A DNA stretch of 64,000 nt from Methylotuvimicrobium sp. KM2. Lineage in GTDB: Bacteria > Pseudomonadota > Gammaproteobacteria > Methylococcales > Methylomonadaceae. Shown piece after piece: positions 8,903-17,804 of the stretch. The stretch covers positions 3,914,300 through 3,978,299 of the forward strand of contig NZ_CP150634.1 of assembly GCF_038051925.1 (NCBI RefSeq), in the 5' to 3' direction. The notes beneath the pieces are model-generated. The model ran no database searches and had not been told where the DNA came from. It saw only the letters and a list, made by a program, of their open reading frames with translations. Made by a program: the position numbers and the translations under genes. Within the stretch, counting starts at the first letter, position 1; each line of letters begins with the position of its first letter.

Positions 8903-10987
8903 ATGACAGACCTATCGCATTACAGAAACATCGGCATCTTCGCTCACGTCGATGCTGGAAAAACCACGACTACCGAGCGTATCTTAAAACTCACCGGAAA
9001 AATCCATAAACTAGGCGAAGTTCACGAAGGCGAATCGACCATGGACTTCATGGATCAAGAAGCCGAACGCGGCATCACGATTCAATCCGCGGCAACCACT
9101 TGTTTCTGGAAAGACCACCGTTTCAACATCATCGATACGCCCGGTCACGTTGACTTCACGATTGAAGTTTACCGCTCGCTGAAGGTTCTCGACGGCGGCG
9201 TCGGCGTTTTCTGCGGCTCCGGCGGCGTGGAGCCTCAATCGGAAACCAATTGGCGTTATGCGAACGACTCTAAGGTTGCCCGTGTCATTTATGTGAACAA
9301 ACTAGACCGTATCGGCGCCGACTTCTACCGTGTCGTTAAACAAGTCGAAAACGTGTTGGGCGCAAATCCTATCGTCATGACACTACCGATCGGTACAGAA
9401 GACCAGTTTGTCGGTGTTGTCGACCTATTGACCGAAAAAGCTTGGGTATGGGATAACTCCGGCGATCCGATGAATTACGAAATTCAAGACATTCCTGCCG
9501 ACATGCTCGAAGACGTCAAACAATGGCGCGCGGAATTGATCGAAAAAGCGGTGGAGCAAGACGATGACGTCATGGAAAAATATCTTGAAGGCGAAGAACC
9601 CGATATCGATACTTTGAAACGCTGTATCCGTAAAGGTACGATCAATCTGAGCCTGTTCCCGACTTATTGCGGTTCGTCATTCAAAAACAAAGGCGTGCAA
9701 TTGGTTCTGGACGCGGTTGTCGACTATTTACCAAGCCCTACCGAAGTCAACCCCCAACCTGAAGTTGACCTGGAAGGCAACGAAACCGGTAATTTTGCTA
9801 TCGTCGATCCAAACCGTCCTCTGCGCGCACTGGCGTTCAAGATCATGGACGACCGTTACGGCGCATTGACCTTCATTCGCATTTATTCAGGTCAATTGGG
9901 GAAAGGCACGACCGTACTGAACACCTTTACCGGCAAAACCGAGCGTATCGGACGTATCGTCGAAATGCACGCCGATTCGCGCGAAGAAATTGAGTCCGCG
10001 CAAGCCGGCGACATCGTCGCGGTATTGGGCATGAAAAACGTCCAAACCGGACATACTTTGTGCGACCCGAAAGATCCGGCCACATTAGAGCCGATGGTAT
10101 TCCCCGACCCGGTTATCTCGATGGCGGTTGCACCGAAAGACAAAGGCGCTTCCGAAAAATTGGGCGTCGCGCTGGGCAAAATGATTCAAGAAGATCCTTC
10201 ATTCCGCGTCGAAACCGATATCGACAGCGGCGAAACGATCCTGAAAGGCATGGGCGAACTGCATCTCGACATCAAGGTCGACATTCTGCGCAGAACGCAC
10301 GGCGTCGATGTCATCGTCGGCAAACCGCAAGTAGCCTACCGAGAAACCATCACGCAAACCGTCGAAGACAGCTACACACATAAAAAACAATCGGGCGGTT
10401 CCGGTCAATACGGAAAAATCGATTATCTCATCGAACCGGGCGAACCGGGCAGCGGCTTCGTTTTCGAATCGAAAGTTGTCGGCGGAAACGTACCTAAAGA
10501 ATACTGGCCTGCCATTCAAAAAGGTTTTGAATTGAGCATGGCCAAAGGCGTACTGGCCGGTTATCCTTGCTTGGACTTCAAAGTCACGCTTGTCGACGGC
10601 GCCTTCCATGCGGTCGACTCATCGGCAATTGCTTTCGAAATCGCCGCGAAAGCCGCTTATCGTCAATCGATTCCGAAAGCCGGCCCACAATTGATCGAAC
10701 CGATCATGAAAATCGACGTATTCACCCCGGAAGATCATGTCGGTGACGTGATCGGCGACTTGAACCGCCGCCGCGGCATGATCAAATCTCAAGAAGCCGG
10801 CGTAACGGGCGTTCGCATCAAGGCCGAAGCACCGTTGAGCGAAATGTTCGGTTATATCGGCGACTTGCGTACGATGACTTCAGGTCGCGGACAATTCTCG
10901 ATGGAATTCTCGCATTATCTACCGTGCCCGAAAAACGTAGCGGACGAAGTCATTAAGGAAACTTTAGAGCGCAACGCGAAAAAGTAA
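8903..10987 (+). CDS. fusA: Elongation factor G, EF-G 2 type paralogue
   Basis: The 694-residue translational GTPase has G1 [13 protein letters not shown]2 [12 protein letters not shown]3 DTPGHVDF and G4 NKLDRIGA, followed by domains II-V. It stands alone rather than in an rpsL-rpsG-fusA-tuf operon. Its wording ([34 protein letters not shown]) is closer to the second EF-G of Vibrio/Shewanella-type bacteria than to the str-operon enzyme. It may therefore be a paralogue specialised in translocation or ribosome recycling. A 14-bp-stem terminator follows 17 bp after the stop. Confidence 0.9.
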   Translation: MTDLSHYRNIGIFAHVDAGKTTTTERILKLTGKIHKLGEVHEGESTMDFMDQEAERGITIQSAATTCFWKDHRFNIIDTPGHVDFTIEVYRSLKVLDGGVGVFCGSGGVEPQSETNWRYANDSKVARVIYVNKLDRIGADFYRVVKQVENVLGANPIVMTLPIGTEDQFVGVVDLLTEKAWVWDNSGDPMNYEIQDIPADMLEDVKQWRAELIEKAVEQDDDVMEKYLEGEEPDIDTLKRCIRKGTINLSLFPTYCGSSFKNKGVQLVLDAVVDYLPSPTEVNPQPEVDLEGNETGNFAIVDPNRPLRALAFKIMDDRYGALTFIRIYSGQLGKGTTVLNTFTGKTERIGRIVEMHADSREEIESAQAGDIVAVLGMKNVQTGHTLCDPKDPATLEPMVFPDPVISMAVAPKDKGASEKLGVALGKMIQEDPSFRVETDIDSGETILKGMGELHLDIKVDILRRTHGVDVIVGKPQVAYRETITQTVEDSYTHKKQSGGSGQYGKIDYLIEPGEPGSGFVFESKVVGGNVPKEYWPAIQKGFELSMAKGVLAGYPCLDFKVTLVDGAFHAVDSSAIAFEIAAKAAYRQSIPKAGPQLIEPIMKIDVFTPEDHVGDVIGDLNRRRGMIKSQEAGVTGVRIKAEAPLSEMFGYIGDLRTMTSGRGQFSMEFSHYLPCPKNVADEVIKETLERNAKK

Positions 10988-11003
10988 GCTTCCTTTATTT
11001 TAA

Positions 11004-11044
11004 AGATTGCCGGACGAGTCATTCGTCCGGCAATCTATTTTTTA
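11004..11044 (+). terminator. Rho-independent terminator of the EF-G gene
   Basis: A perfect 14-bp stem, AGATTGCCGGACGA paired with TCGTCCGGCAATCT, surrounds a five-base loop. It is followed by a run of T residues (11037-11044). Confidence 0.93.
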
Positions 11045-11153
11045 CTCTCCTCTCCTTACCGCATTCATGTCCGACAGCTTCAGCCGATAATCTTTTGCTC
11101 TTCGATCAGAATATTAGTAAGCTCGGCATCATCCCTCTATCAGGAACACAGCC

Positions 11154-12485
11154 GTGGCTCATTCATCCTATCGGGAACGCCTGCTGGCACTTTCCGACCG
11201 TCTCATTCAAATTCAAAAACCGATTCAAATCCTCGATTCAATCAAATGGCCGCGTAACTTTCGCGAGCAATTTTTCGCCGGCGACTCTCAATTTCTCCCG
11301 CCCGCCGACCGTGAGTTCTATCGACATCAAGCGCTAAGCTTCGACGCAGTGAGCGTATACGCCGCGCTGAAGGACTTAAGTCGAGACATTACTAAAAACT
11401 TGGGACACAACGATTCGCTCGGCTCGATTCTGCAAGATACGGTTAGTCAATACATGCGCGTTATCGATTTATTACATAGCCGCGGCACTCCCGATTTTTT
11501 AATCCATAGCCAAGCACTTTACGGTTCGGCGCGAGATCATTTACTCGGCGACAATAAAACCCTTTTGGAACTTGGTGAACGATTATGCGCCATTTTTTCG
11601 TTACCCGGGGCCAAACATCTTAACCGCGCTCACCCGAAAGAAATAAATGCCGAAACCGCAGTCGTGTCGCTGAGACAACGCCTATCAAACCATTTCGACG
11701 ACGGCGCCTTGAGCGTCATTTTGAGTGATGGCATCGTTTCCGATGCCTCGGCCGGCGGGGATAAAATCAAAATCAATAATAACGCTTGGTTTTCCGAGCT
11801 CGATTTGAAAGTCTTGGAAGTGCATGAAGGGTGGGTGCATGTCGGCACCACATTGAACGGAAGATTACAACCTTGGGCCACCTGGCTTAGCGTCGGTTCG
11901 CCGCGCATCACCGCGACACAAGAAGGTTTGGCCGTTTTGACCGAAACCCTAACGTTCAGCTCTTTTCCCGATCGCGCTCGACGCATCAGCGACCGAGTCA
12001 TTGCGATCGACCTGGCCGAACAAGGCGCCGATTTCATCGAAGTTTACCGTTACTTCCTGGAACGGGATGTAAGCCCTCATGACAGTTACACGATCGCTCA
12101 ACGGGTGTTTCGCGGCGGCATGGTCGAAGGCGGAGCGTGCTTCACAAAGGACCTATCCTATGTCAGAGGCTTTATCGAATTAGTCAACTTCATCCGTAGC
12201 GCTACGCTGGAAGGCGTGCCGGAAATTCTGCCTATGCTGTTCGTCGGCAAGGTCACATTGGACGACATCCCTATTCTTTATGAGCACTACTTGGATGGCT
12301 TAATTGCAGAGCCAAAGTACCTCCCCCCCATGTTCAGGGATCTCAACGGGCTTTATGTCTGGTTCGGTTTTGCCTCGGGCATTGCTCAAATCAACATAGA
12401 AAATGTACAGGCTCATTTCAGTCAGCTATTTCAAAATCTACCGAGAACTCCCGATCAAGCGCCTGAAGATGCCGAAATCGATTAA
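11154..12485 (+). CDS. QEGLA-motif DUF1704 zinc metallopeptidase-like protein
   Basis: The 443-residue protein has the motif VHEGWVHV (HExxxH, residues 224-229) and TQEGLAVL (QEGLA, 256-260). These are hallmarks of the family annotated as flavohemoglobin expression-modulating QEGLA-motif proteins (DUF1704). Eukaryotic members are MATCAP tubulin carboxypeptidases, so a carboxypeptidase activity is a reasonable inference. The bacterial substrate is unknown. No signal peptide or membrane segment is seen. It stands alone behind the fusA terminator. The ATG at 11154 is preceded by only weak Shine-Dalgarno sequence. Confidence 0.85.
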   Translation: MAHSSYRERLLALSDRLIQIQKPIQILDSIKWPRNFREQFFAGDSQFLPPADREFYRHQALSFDAVSVYAALKDLSRDITKNLGHNDSLGSILQDTVSQYMRVIDLLHSRGTPDFLIHSQALYGSARDHLLGDNKTLLELGERLCAIFSLPGAKHLNRAHPKEINAETAVVSLRQRLSNHFDDGALSVILSDGIVSDASAGGDKIKINNNAWFSELDLKVLEVHEGWVHVGTTLNGRLQPWATWLSVGSPRITATQEGLAVLTETLTFSSFPDRARRISDRVIAIDLAEQGADFIEVYRYFLERDVSPHDSYTIAQRVFRGGMVEGGACFTKDLSYVRGFIELVNFIRSATLEGVPEILPMLFVGKVTLDDIPILYEHYLDGLIAEPKYLPPMFRDLNGLYVWFGFASGIAQINIENVQAHFSQLFQNLPRTPDQAPEDAEID

Positions 12486-12727
12486 TACGAAACATCACTC
12501 CTAAACTCCATGATCTATTGGGTAAGATCAAGCGCTGGATTAACGCCATTCATGGGGTGGCAAAGGGTCTATAATACTTCGGCGCTTCTGTGGTTGGATG
12601 CTTTCTTTTGGAATTATCGGAAATCGAGGTATTGATGCAAAATCGTAATAAAATACAGCTAATTTTCCTTGGCTTGTAATTCGTAATACTATAGCGCTTT
12701 AAATTTACTTTTTCCCGGAGACTTTTC

Positions 12728-13345
12728 ATGCACAACAGGCGATCGCTGTCACTACTTTTTTTATTGTTTTGCTTAGTCACGGCTTTTTACCCGCTTAATG
12801 CCGCAGCCAACCTGACCCCGCCTCAACAAATCATTCAAAACAGCTCGGATAGAATCCAACAGACACTCAGCCAACCTCTCTATCGCAACGATTTCGCCAA
12901 AGCCACACAATTTGTCGATGGCGTGGTCGGTGATTTCGTTGACATGGAAAGAGTCGCGATTTTGGTTCTGGGCCGACATATCCGCCAAGCCACCCCAACA
13001 CAAAGACAAGAATTTATAAAAGAATTCAGAACATTACTGGTACGAACCTATACTAAGGCATTTCAAGAATATACCGACTGGCAGATTACTTTCTCACCCC
13101 AAGTCAGCGGCGAAGATCCAACCAGAACCATTGTCCGAACCACCGTCGACCAACCGGGTCAGCAACCCATTAATATTAACTATCGCATGATGAAAAACAG
13201 AAGCGGCGAGTGGAAAGTTTTCGATATCCTGATCGAGGGCGTCAGTCTCGTCACTAACTACCGATCGACTTTTAATCGGGAAATTACCCAAACGGGATCT
13301 ATCGATGGCGTTATCAAGATGTTGGTCGATCGTAACAGACGCTAA
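12728..13345 (+). CDS. MlaC-family phospholipid-binding periplasmic protein
   Basis: The 205-residue protein has a signal peptide (about residues 1-28, LSLLFLLFCLVTAFYPLNAAA). The Tol_Tol_Ttg2/MlaC core follows: VDGVVGDFVDMERVAILVLGRHIRQATPTQRQEF and the C-terminal INYRMMKNRSGEWKVFDILIEGVSLVTNYR. MlaC ferries phospholipid between the outer-membrane MlaA complex and the inner-membrane MlaFEDB transporter. No mlaF/E/D gene is adjacent, so it is either an orphan member or a paralogue such as those attached to hopanoid transport. A sequence TTCCCGGAGAC lies 10 bp before the ATG and can serve as ribosome-binding site. Confidence 0.85.
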   Translation: MHNRRSLSLLFLLFCLVTAFYPLNAAANLTPPQQIIQNSSDRIQQTLSQPLYRNDFAKATQFVDGVVGDFVDMERVAILVLGRHIRQATPTQRQEFIKEFRTLLVRTYTKAFQEYTDWQITFSPQVSGEDPTRTIVRTTVDQPGQQPININYRMMKNRSGEWKVFDILIEGVSLVTNYRSTFNREITQTGSIDGVIKMLVDRNRR

Positions 13346-13439
13346 GTCCACCTAAGTAATGAGCCGATCGAGAGCAAAACGAACCCAACCCCTCTCTATT
13401 CGGTCTTTACTGTCGTCCTGAAAAACAAAAAATAATGCC

Positions 13440-13964
13440 ATGCAACTTGTAATCACCGTACTTGGAAAACGCCAGCCTCAATATATCGAGCCTATCCTAG
13501 CCGCCGTTAGCCGGTGTAAATGTAGTGTCGCCGAAATACGATCAACTGACTTAGCCGAATCTACAGCCGCCTATCTGTTGATCGAAGGTAATTGGAACCA
13601 TATTGCCAAACTCGAAAATCTACTCGATACCCTACAAAAACAACTAAAAATTCACATCCATAAAGCACGGCAAGAAAAAACGGGGGCACCCAAATCCGGC
13701 CTACCCTATACTCTCGAAGCGATGAGCCTGGATCAAAACGACATCATTCTATCTATCGTAAACTTTCTAGCTGAACGAAACATCGCAATAGAGGAAATCA
13801 AGGCGTATCGCTACCCCGCTGCCTATATTCAAACACCGGTTTTTTCGACACAGCTCATCATTATCATTCCATCGGAACAACGTTTGTTGCAACTTCGCGA
13901 GGATTTCCTCGATTTTTGCGATCAGCTGAATCTCGATGCCATTCTCGAACCCATTAAACGCTAA
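13440..13964 (+). CDS. gcvR: Glycine cleavage system regulator GcvR-like, double ACT domain
   Basis: The 174-residue protein contains two ACT-like halves (about 1-75 and 90-172) starting MQLVITVLGKRQPQYIEPIL. In E. coli GcvR binds glycine and represses gcvTHP through GcvA. The adjacency to bcp (10 bp downstream) repeats the E. coli gcvR-bcp order and supports the call. A glycine-sensing regulator also fits an organism that runs a serine cycle, although its target genes are not in this window. Confidence 0.82.
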   Translation: MQLVITVLGKRQPQYIEPILAAVSRCKCSVAEIRSTDLAESTAAYLLIEGNWNHIAKLENLLDTLQKQLKIHIHKARQEKTGAPKSGLPYTLEAMSLDQNDIILSIVNFLAERNIAIEEIKAYRYPAAYIQTPVFSTQLIIIIPSEQRLLQLREDFLDFCDQLNLDAILEPIKR

Positions 13965-13973
13965 CTGATTATT

Positions 13974-14447
13974 ATGACAACGATTAGCATAGGCACTGCC
14001 GTGCCCGATTTCGAAGCCGCCTCAACCGGCGATAAAAGCATAACGCTTTCCGACCTTTTAGGAAAAAATGTTGTTATCTACTTTTATCCAAAAGATAACA
14101 CGCCCGGATGCACGCAGGAAGGCATCGCTTTCCGCGACCATATTGACGAATTTAACGCATTTAATACGGTTATTCTCGGCGTTTCACGCGATTCGATTAA
14201 AGTTCACGAAAATTTCAAGTGCAAACAGGCATTCCCGTTCGACTTGCTGTCCGATCAAGATGAAACCCTGTGCAACTTGTTTGGCGTCATCAAGATGAAG
14301 AACATGTACGGCAAGCAAGTCCGAGGCATCGAACGCAGTACTTTTTTGATCGATGAGCAAGGCATCCTAAGACATGAGTGGCGCGGCGTAAAAGTCAAAA
14401 ACCATGTCGCAGAAGTCCTGCAAGAACTGAAGACCTTGACACAATAA
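13974..14447 (+). CDS. bcp: Thioredoxin-dependent peroxiredoxin, BCP/PrxQ type
   Basis: The 157-residue peroxiredoxin has the peroxidatic cysteine in YPKDNTPGCTQEG (about residue 46). BCP-type features include GVSRDSIKVHENFKCKQAFPFDLLSD and GIERSTFLIDEQG. The enzyme reduces hydrogen peroxide and organic peroxides with thioredoxin. Cys75 (HENFKCK) is an extra cysteine, so the resolving cysteine assignment is uncertain. It is likely co-transcribed with gcvR. Confidence 0.92.
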   Translation: MTTISIGTAVPDFEAASTGDKSITLSDLLGKNVVIYFYPKDNTPGCTQEGIAFRDHIDEFNAFNTVILGVSRDSIKVHENFKCKQAFPFDLLSDQDETLCNLFGVIKMKNMYGKQVRGIERSTFLIDEQGILRHEWRGVKVKNHVAEVLQELKTLTQ

Positions 14448-14536
14448 TATAATCATCGCATCAAATTCGGTTTTTTCTTGCACCCTCACCCGAGGGAACG
14501 AATGTGCCGAAACTTGAAGTGCGAAAGGTACAATTA

Positions 14537-15949
14537 ATGAATATTCAAAGCTCACCAAAACTCAAATTGTTCATACTTGACACTAACGTGCTGATGCACG
14601 ATCCCGCCGCGATTTTCCGCTTTCAGGAACACAACATATTTATTCCGATGGTCGTTCTCGAAGAACTCGATCATAGTAAAAGAGGGCTATCGGAAGTCGC
14701 CCGAAACGTCCGTCAGGTTAGCCGTTTTTTGGACGAACTGATTCAGGGCGCGACTTCCGAATCGATTGAAGACGGCTTTCCTCTTTCCCGTATCGAACAC
14801 GCCCCCGATAGCGACATACAGTTCGGTCGTCTTTATTTCCAGACTCGCCAACTCACTTCAATGCTTCCCGACTCGATGCCGGGCCATATTGCCGACAATT
14901 CGATTCTGGTCGTGGTGCTGGCTTTAACGCAAAAATACCCCGATACCAATATCACTCTGGTGTCGAAAGACATCAACATGCGTATCAAGGCGGCGGCGCT
15001 GGGATTACATGCCGAGGATTACCATAACGACCAAACGCTTGACGATATCGAACTATTGTATCGAGGATCGGACGCCCTCGAGTCGGATTTCTGGGATATT
15101 CATGGCAGTAAGATGGAATCTTGGCAGGAAAACGACCGAACATTTTACAAGCTGCAAGGACCTCTCGTTAGCGAATGGTATCCGAATCAGTATTTATATA
15201 TGGATAACGACAGCGACTTCGAAGCCATCGTCAGAAGCTGCGACGGTAAAAACGCTGTACTCGAATTGGCGCACGACTACCGAACGCCTCATAACAATGT
15301 ATGGGGAATCACAGCCAAAAACCGCGAACAGAATTTTGCGCTCAACGTGCTGCTCGACCCGGAGATCGACTTCGTAACGCTTTTAGGCACTGCCGGCACA
15401 GGTAAAACCCTATTGGCATTGGCAGCCGGTCTCGAATTAACCCTAGAAGAAAAAATCTACAACGAAATCATCATGACCCGGGAAACCATTCCAGTCGGAG
15501 AAGACATCGGCTTTTTGCCCGGCACCGAAGAAGAAAAAATGGCGCCGTGGATGGGCGCCTTAATGGACAATCTGGAACTGTTAGGTAGCCGCTCGGGACA
15601 CAACGAATGGCAACAAGGCGCGACCAGCAACCTAGTCATGAACCGGATCAAAATCAGGTCGCTTAACTTCATGCGCGGGCGCACCTTTCTAAACCGCTAT
15701 TTGATCATCGACGAAGCGCAAAATCTGACTTCCAAACAAATGAAAACGTTGATCACCCGAGCCGGTCCCGGAACTAAAATCATTTGTATCGGCAACCTAG
15801 GTCAAATCGATACACCCTATTTGACGGCCACCACATCGGGACTCACTTATATTGTCGACCGTTTCAAGACCTGGCAGCACGCCGCGCACATCACCTTGAA
15901 ACAAGGCGAAAGATCCCGTCTAGCCGACTACGCGTCGGAGATTCTATAG
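14537..15949 (+). CDS. PIN domain-PhoH ATPase fusion (PhoH2-like)
   Basis: The N-terminal PIN nuclease domain starts LFILDTNVLMHDP and has EELDHSKRG (about residues 8-150). The C-terminal PhoH ATPase carries Walker A LLGTAGTGKTLLALAAG (about residue 283) and Walker B YLIIDEAQNLT (about residue 392). PhoH2-type proteins combine RNA helicase and RNase activity. The frame is open from an upstream ATG at 14504. However, that stretch is the end of a dispersed repeat (CCGAAACTTGAAGTGCGAAAGGTA), so I choose the ATG at 14537 (MNIQSSPK, 470 residues). The repeat end supplies GAAAGG nine bases before this ATG, so a repeat may provide the ribosome-binding site. Confidence 0.9.
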   Translation: MNIQSSPKLKLFILDTNVLMHDPAAIFRFQEHNIFIPMVVLEELDHSKRGLSEVARNVRQVSRFLDELIQGATSESIEDGFPLSRIEHAPDSDIQFGRLYFQTRQLTSMLPDSMPGHIADNSILVVVLALTQKYPDTNITLVSKDINMRIKAAALGLHAEDYHNDQTLDDIELLYRGSDALESDFWDIHGSKMESWQENDRTFYKLQGPLVSEWYPNQYLYMDNDSDFEAIVRSCDGKNAVLELAHDYRTPHNNVWGITAKNREQNFALNVLLDPEIDFVTLLGTAGTGKTLLALAAGLELTLEEKIYNEIIMTRETIPVGEDIGFLPGTEEEKMAPWMGALMDNLELLGSRSGHNEWQQGATSNLVMNRIKIRSLNFMRGRTFLNRYLIIDEAQNLTSKQMKTLITRAGPGTKIICIGNLGQIDTPYLTATTSGLTYIVDRFKTWQHAAHITLKQGERSRLADYASEIL

Positions 15950-16361
15950 GTGACTTTGCGTTTTATGCCGTTATACTCATCGTAGATGAAATTTCGGCCT
16001 CGGGGTGCTCGTTAAAGGACGCCGTAAACCCAGCACCTAAGGATTTGGTCGTAAATAACTTCCCTATTTTACGGAGGGTTCGGTTGCTCGATTGGCAGGT
16101 GTCGGCGGCAGGGAAAGCCTTTATGAACGCCATGGATGGCGTGAATGTCGATTTTGCAGGAGCGAAAATCGACCGGACACCCCGAGGCCTCCTCCGGCAC
16201 TGCCGAAATTTGAAGTGCGAAAGGTATACAACCGATGGTTATTACTTAAACCCGCCCCGTATTTAGCAAAAGCGGAATACGGGGGAATCCGCGCCTCAAA
16301 ATCCCCGGATTTCGTTTCACTCCATCCGGGCTACACCGCTAACGGCTTACTGCTCACCCGA
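15950..16361. repeat. Composite repeat between phoH and the AI-2E transporter
   Basis: No gene is visible. Positions 15973-16228 form an element of family B (ends ATACTCATCGTAGATGAAATTTCGGC and GCCGAAATTTGAAGTG...GTATA) that has the left half of the 89-bp family A core embedded in it (about 16080-16120). The remainder (16240-16340) holds a degenerate REP-like CCCGGATTTC...ATCCGGGCTACA unit. It lies between convergent genes, so it could act as a bidirectional RNA hairpin. Confidence 0.7.
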
Positions 16362-17462
16362 TTAAAAAGCCGTATTCAATCCGCTATCCTCTACTTTAGG
16401 CCAAGCTCCAATCACCGCTTTAACCACGGTAGCCAGCGGAATGGCGAAAAATACCCCCCAAAAACCCCACAAGCCGCCGAAAAACAATATAGCAACGATA
16501 ATTGCAACGGGATGTAAATTGACCGCCTCGGAAAACAGTAAGGGAACCAGCACGACCCCATCCAATGTCTGAATGACTGCATAGGCAATCAAAACATACA
16601 TAAACTCATCCGTAGTCAATCCCCATTGGAAAAATGCCACTCCCAATACCGGAATTGTAACCAAGGTAGCGCCGACATAAGGAATAATCACCGACAGTCC
16701 TACCAGAAAGGAAAGCAAGACGGCGTAATTCAGGTTCATCGATGAAAAAGTAATATAACAAGCCGACATCAAAATAATGATTTCAGCGAACTTACCTCTT
16801 ATATAGTTGCCGATCTGGCTATTCACTTCCATCCATACGTTTTGAGTCAACAACCGGTCCCGCGGCATAAACTGTCCAATCCAGCCGACTATGATCGATT
16901 TGTCCTTCAAAAAAAAGAACACCATCATCGGCACCAAAAACAAATAAACGATTGCCGTCATTATCCCGACCAACGATGCGGCCGACATTGTGACCAACTC
17001 CTGACCATAACTCAACAATTTTTCTTGAATAATCAACGTAATTTCCTTGACCCTTTCCTTAGATAACAACTGAGGATACAATTCCAGCATTCTAATGATT
17101 TCACGCTGAATTCTTTTAATGATTTCAGGAAGATGATTGACGAACGCAAAAGCTTGCTCCGACAACATCGGTATCAAGATAAAAATCAAAAATCCGAATA
17201 CGGCTATAAATCCTATAAAAACCATATGCACGGCGACCAAGCGCGGAATTTTGAGCGACACAGCCTTTTGCACCAGCCCTTCCAATAAATAGGCAATCAC
17301 TACCGCAGCAAATACCGGCATCAGAAAATCGGATAACGACACCACCAAAACCAAACTTAACAGAATGATGATTAGCAGCGCCATTGCCTGAGAATTAGGC
17401 AGAATGCGTTTTAAACTATTCTTGAGAAAATCGAAATAAGAAAAGTCGGCTTGTGAAGTCAT
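16362..17462 (-). CDS. AI-2E family transporter (PerM/YdiK-like permease)
   Basis: The 366-residue polytopic membrane protein has about eight hydrophobic segments and family blocks: ALLIIILLSLVLVVSLSDFL, DKSIIVGWIGQFMPRDR, GKFAEIIILMSACYITFSSM and a Gly/Pro-rich LSVIIPYVGATLVTIPV. The AI-2E (UPF0118) family includes TqsA and sodium-proton antiporters, so the substrate cannot be given. The heptanucleotide arrays at 17564-17804 lie 100-340 bp upstream of its start and could affect its expression. Confidence 0.87.
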   Translation of the reverse strand: MTSQADFSYFDFLKNSLKRILPNSQAMALLIIILLSLVLVVSLSDFLMPVFAAVVIAYLLEGLVQKAVSLKIPRLVAVHMVFIGFIAVFGFLIFILIPMLSEQAFAFVNHLPEIIKRIQREIIRMLELYPQLLSKERVKEITLIIQEKLLSYGQELVTMSAASLVGIMTAIVYLFLVPMMVFFFLKDKSIIVGWIGQFMPRDRLLTQNVWMEVNSQIGNYIRGKFAEIIILMSACYITFSSMNLNYAVLLSFLVGLSVIIPYVGATLVTIPVLGVAFFQWGLTTDEFMYVLIAYAVIQTLDGVVLVPLLFSEAVNLHPVAIIVAILFFGGLWGFWGVFFAIPLATVVKAVIGAWPKVEDSGLNTAF

Positions 17463-17563
17463 TATTTATCTAATAGTTATTATTATTCTACGGACATTCT
17501 ACCGGATGTCAGCCAAGCTTTGTTACTATACTTTTCGCACTACAAATTTCGGCGATGCTTAGG

Positions 17564-17663
<100 letters not shown>

Positions 17664-17698
17664 ATGGTTCGACATGTTAACCATTTGTCAAGCCCTAA

Positions 17699-17804
17699 TT
17701 TCCCCTTTCCCCTTTCCCCTTTCCCCTTTCCCCTTTCCCCTTTCCCCTTTCCCCTTTCCCCTTTCCCCTTTCCCCTTTCATCTTTCATCTTTCATCTTTC
17801 ATCT
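17699..17804. repeat. Heptanucleotide tandem arrays TTTCCCC (about 11) and TTTCATC (4)
   Basis: Two adjoining 7-bp arrays run up to, and by two bases into, the glgX stop codon. They sit 36 bp from the AATAGTG array, so three different heptamer arrays lie within 240 bp. This resembles the short tandemly repeated repetitive (STRR) heptanucleotides known from cyanobacteria. Confidence 0.95.
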
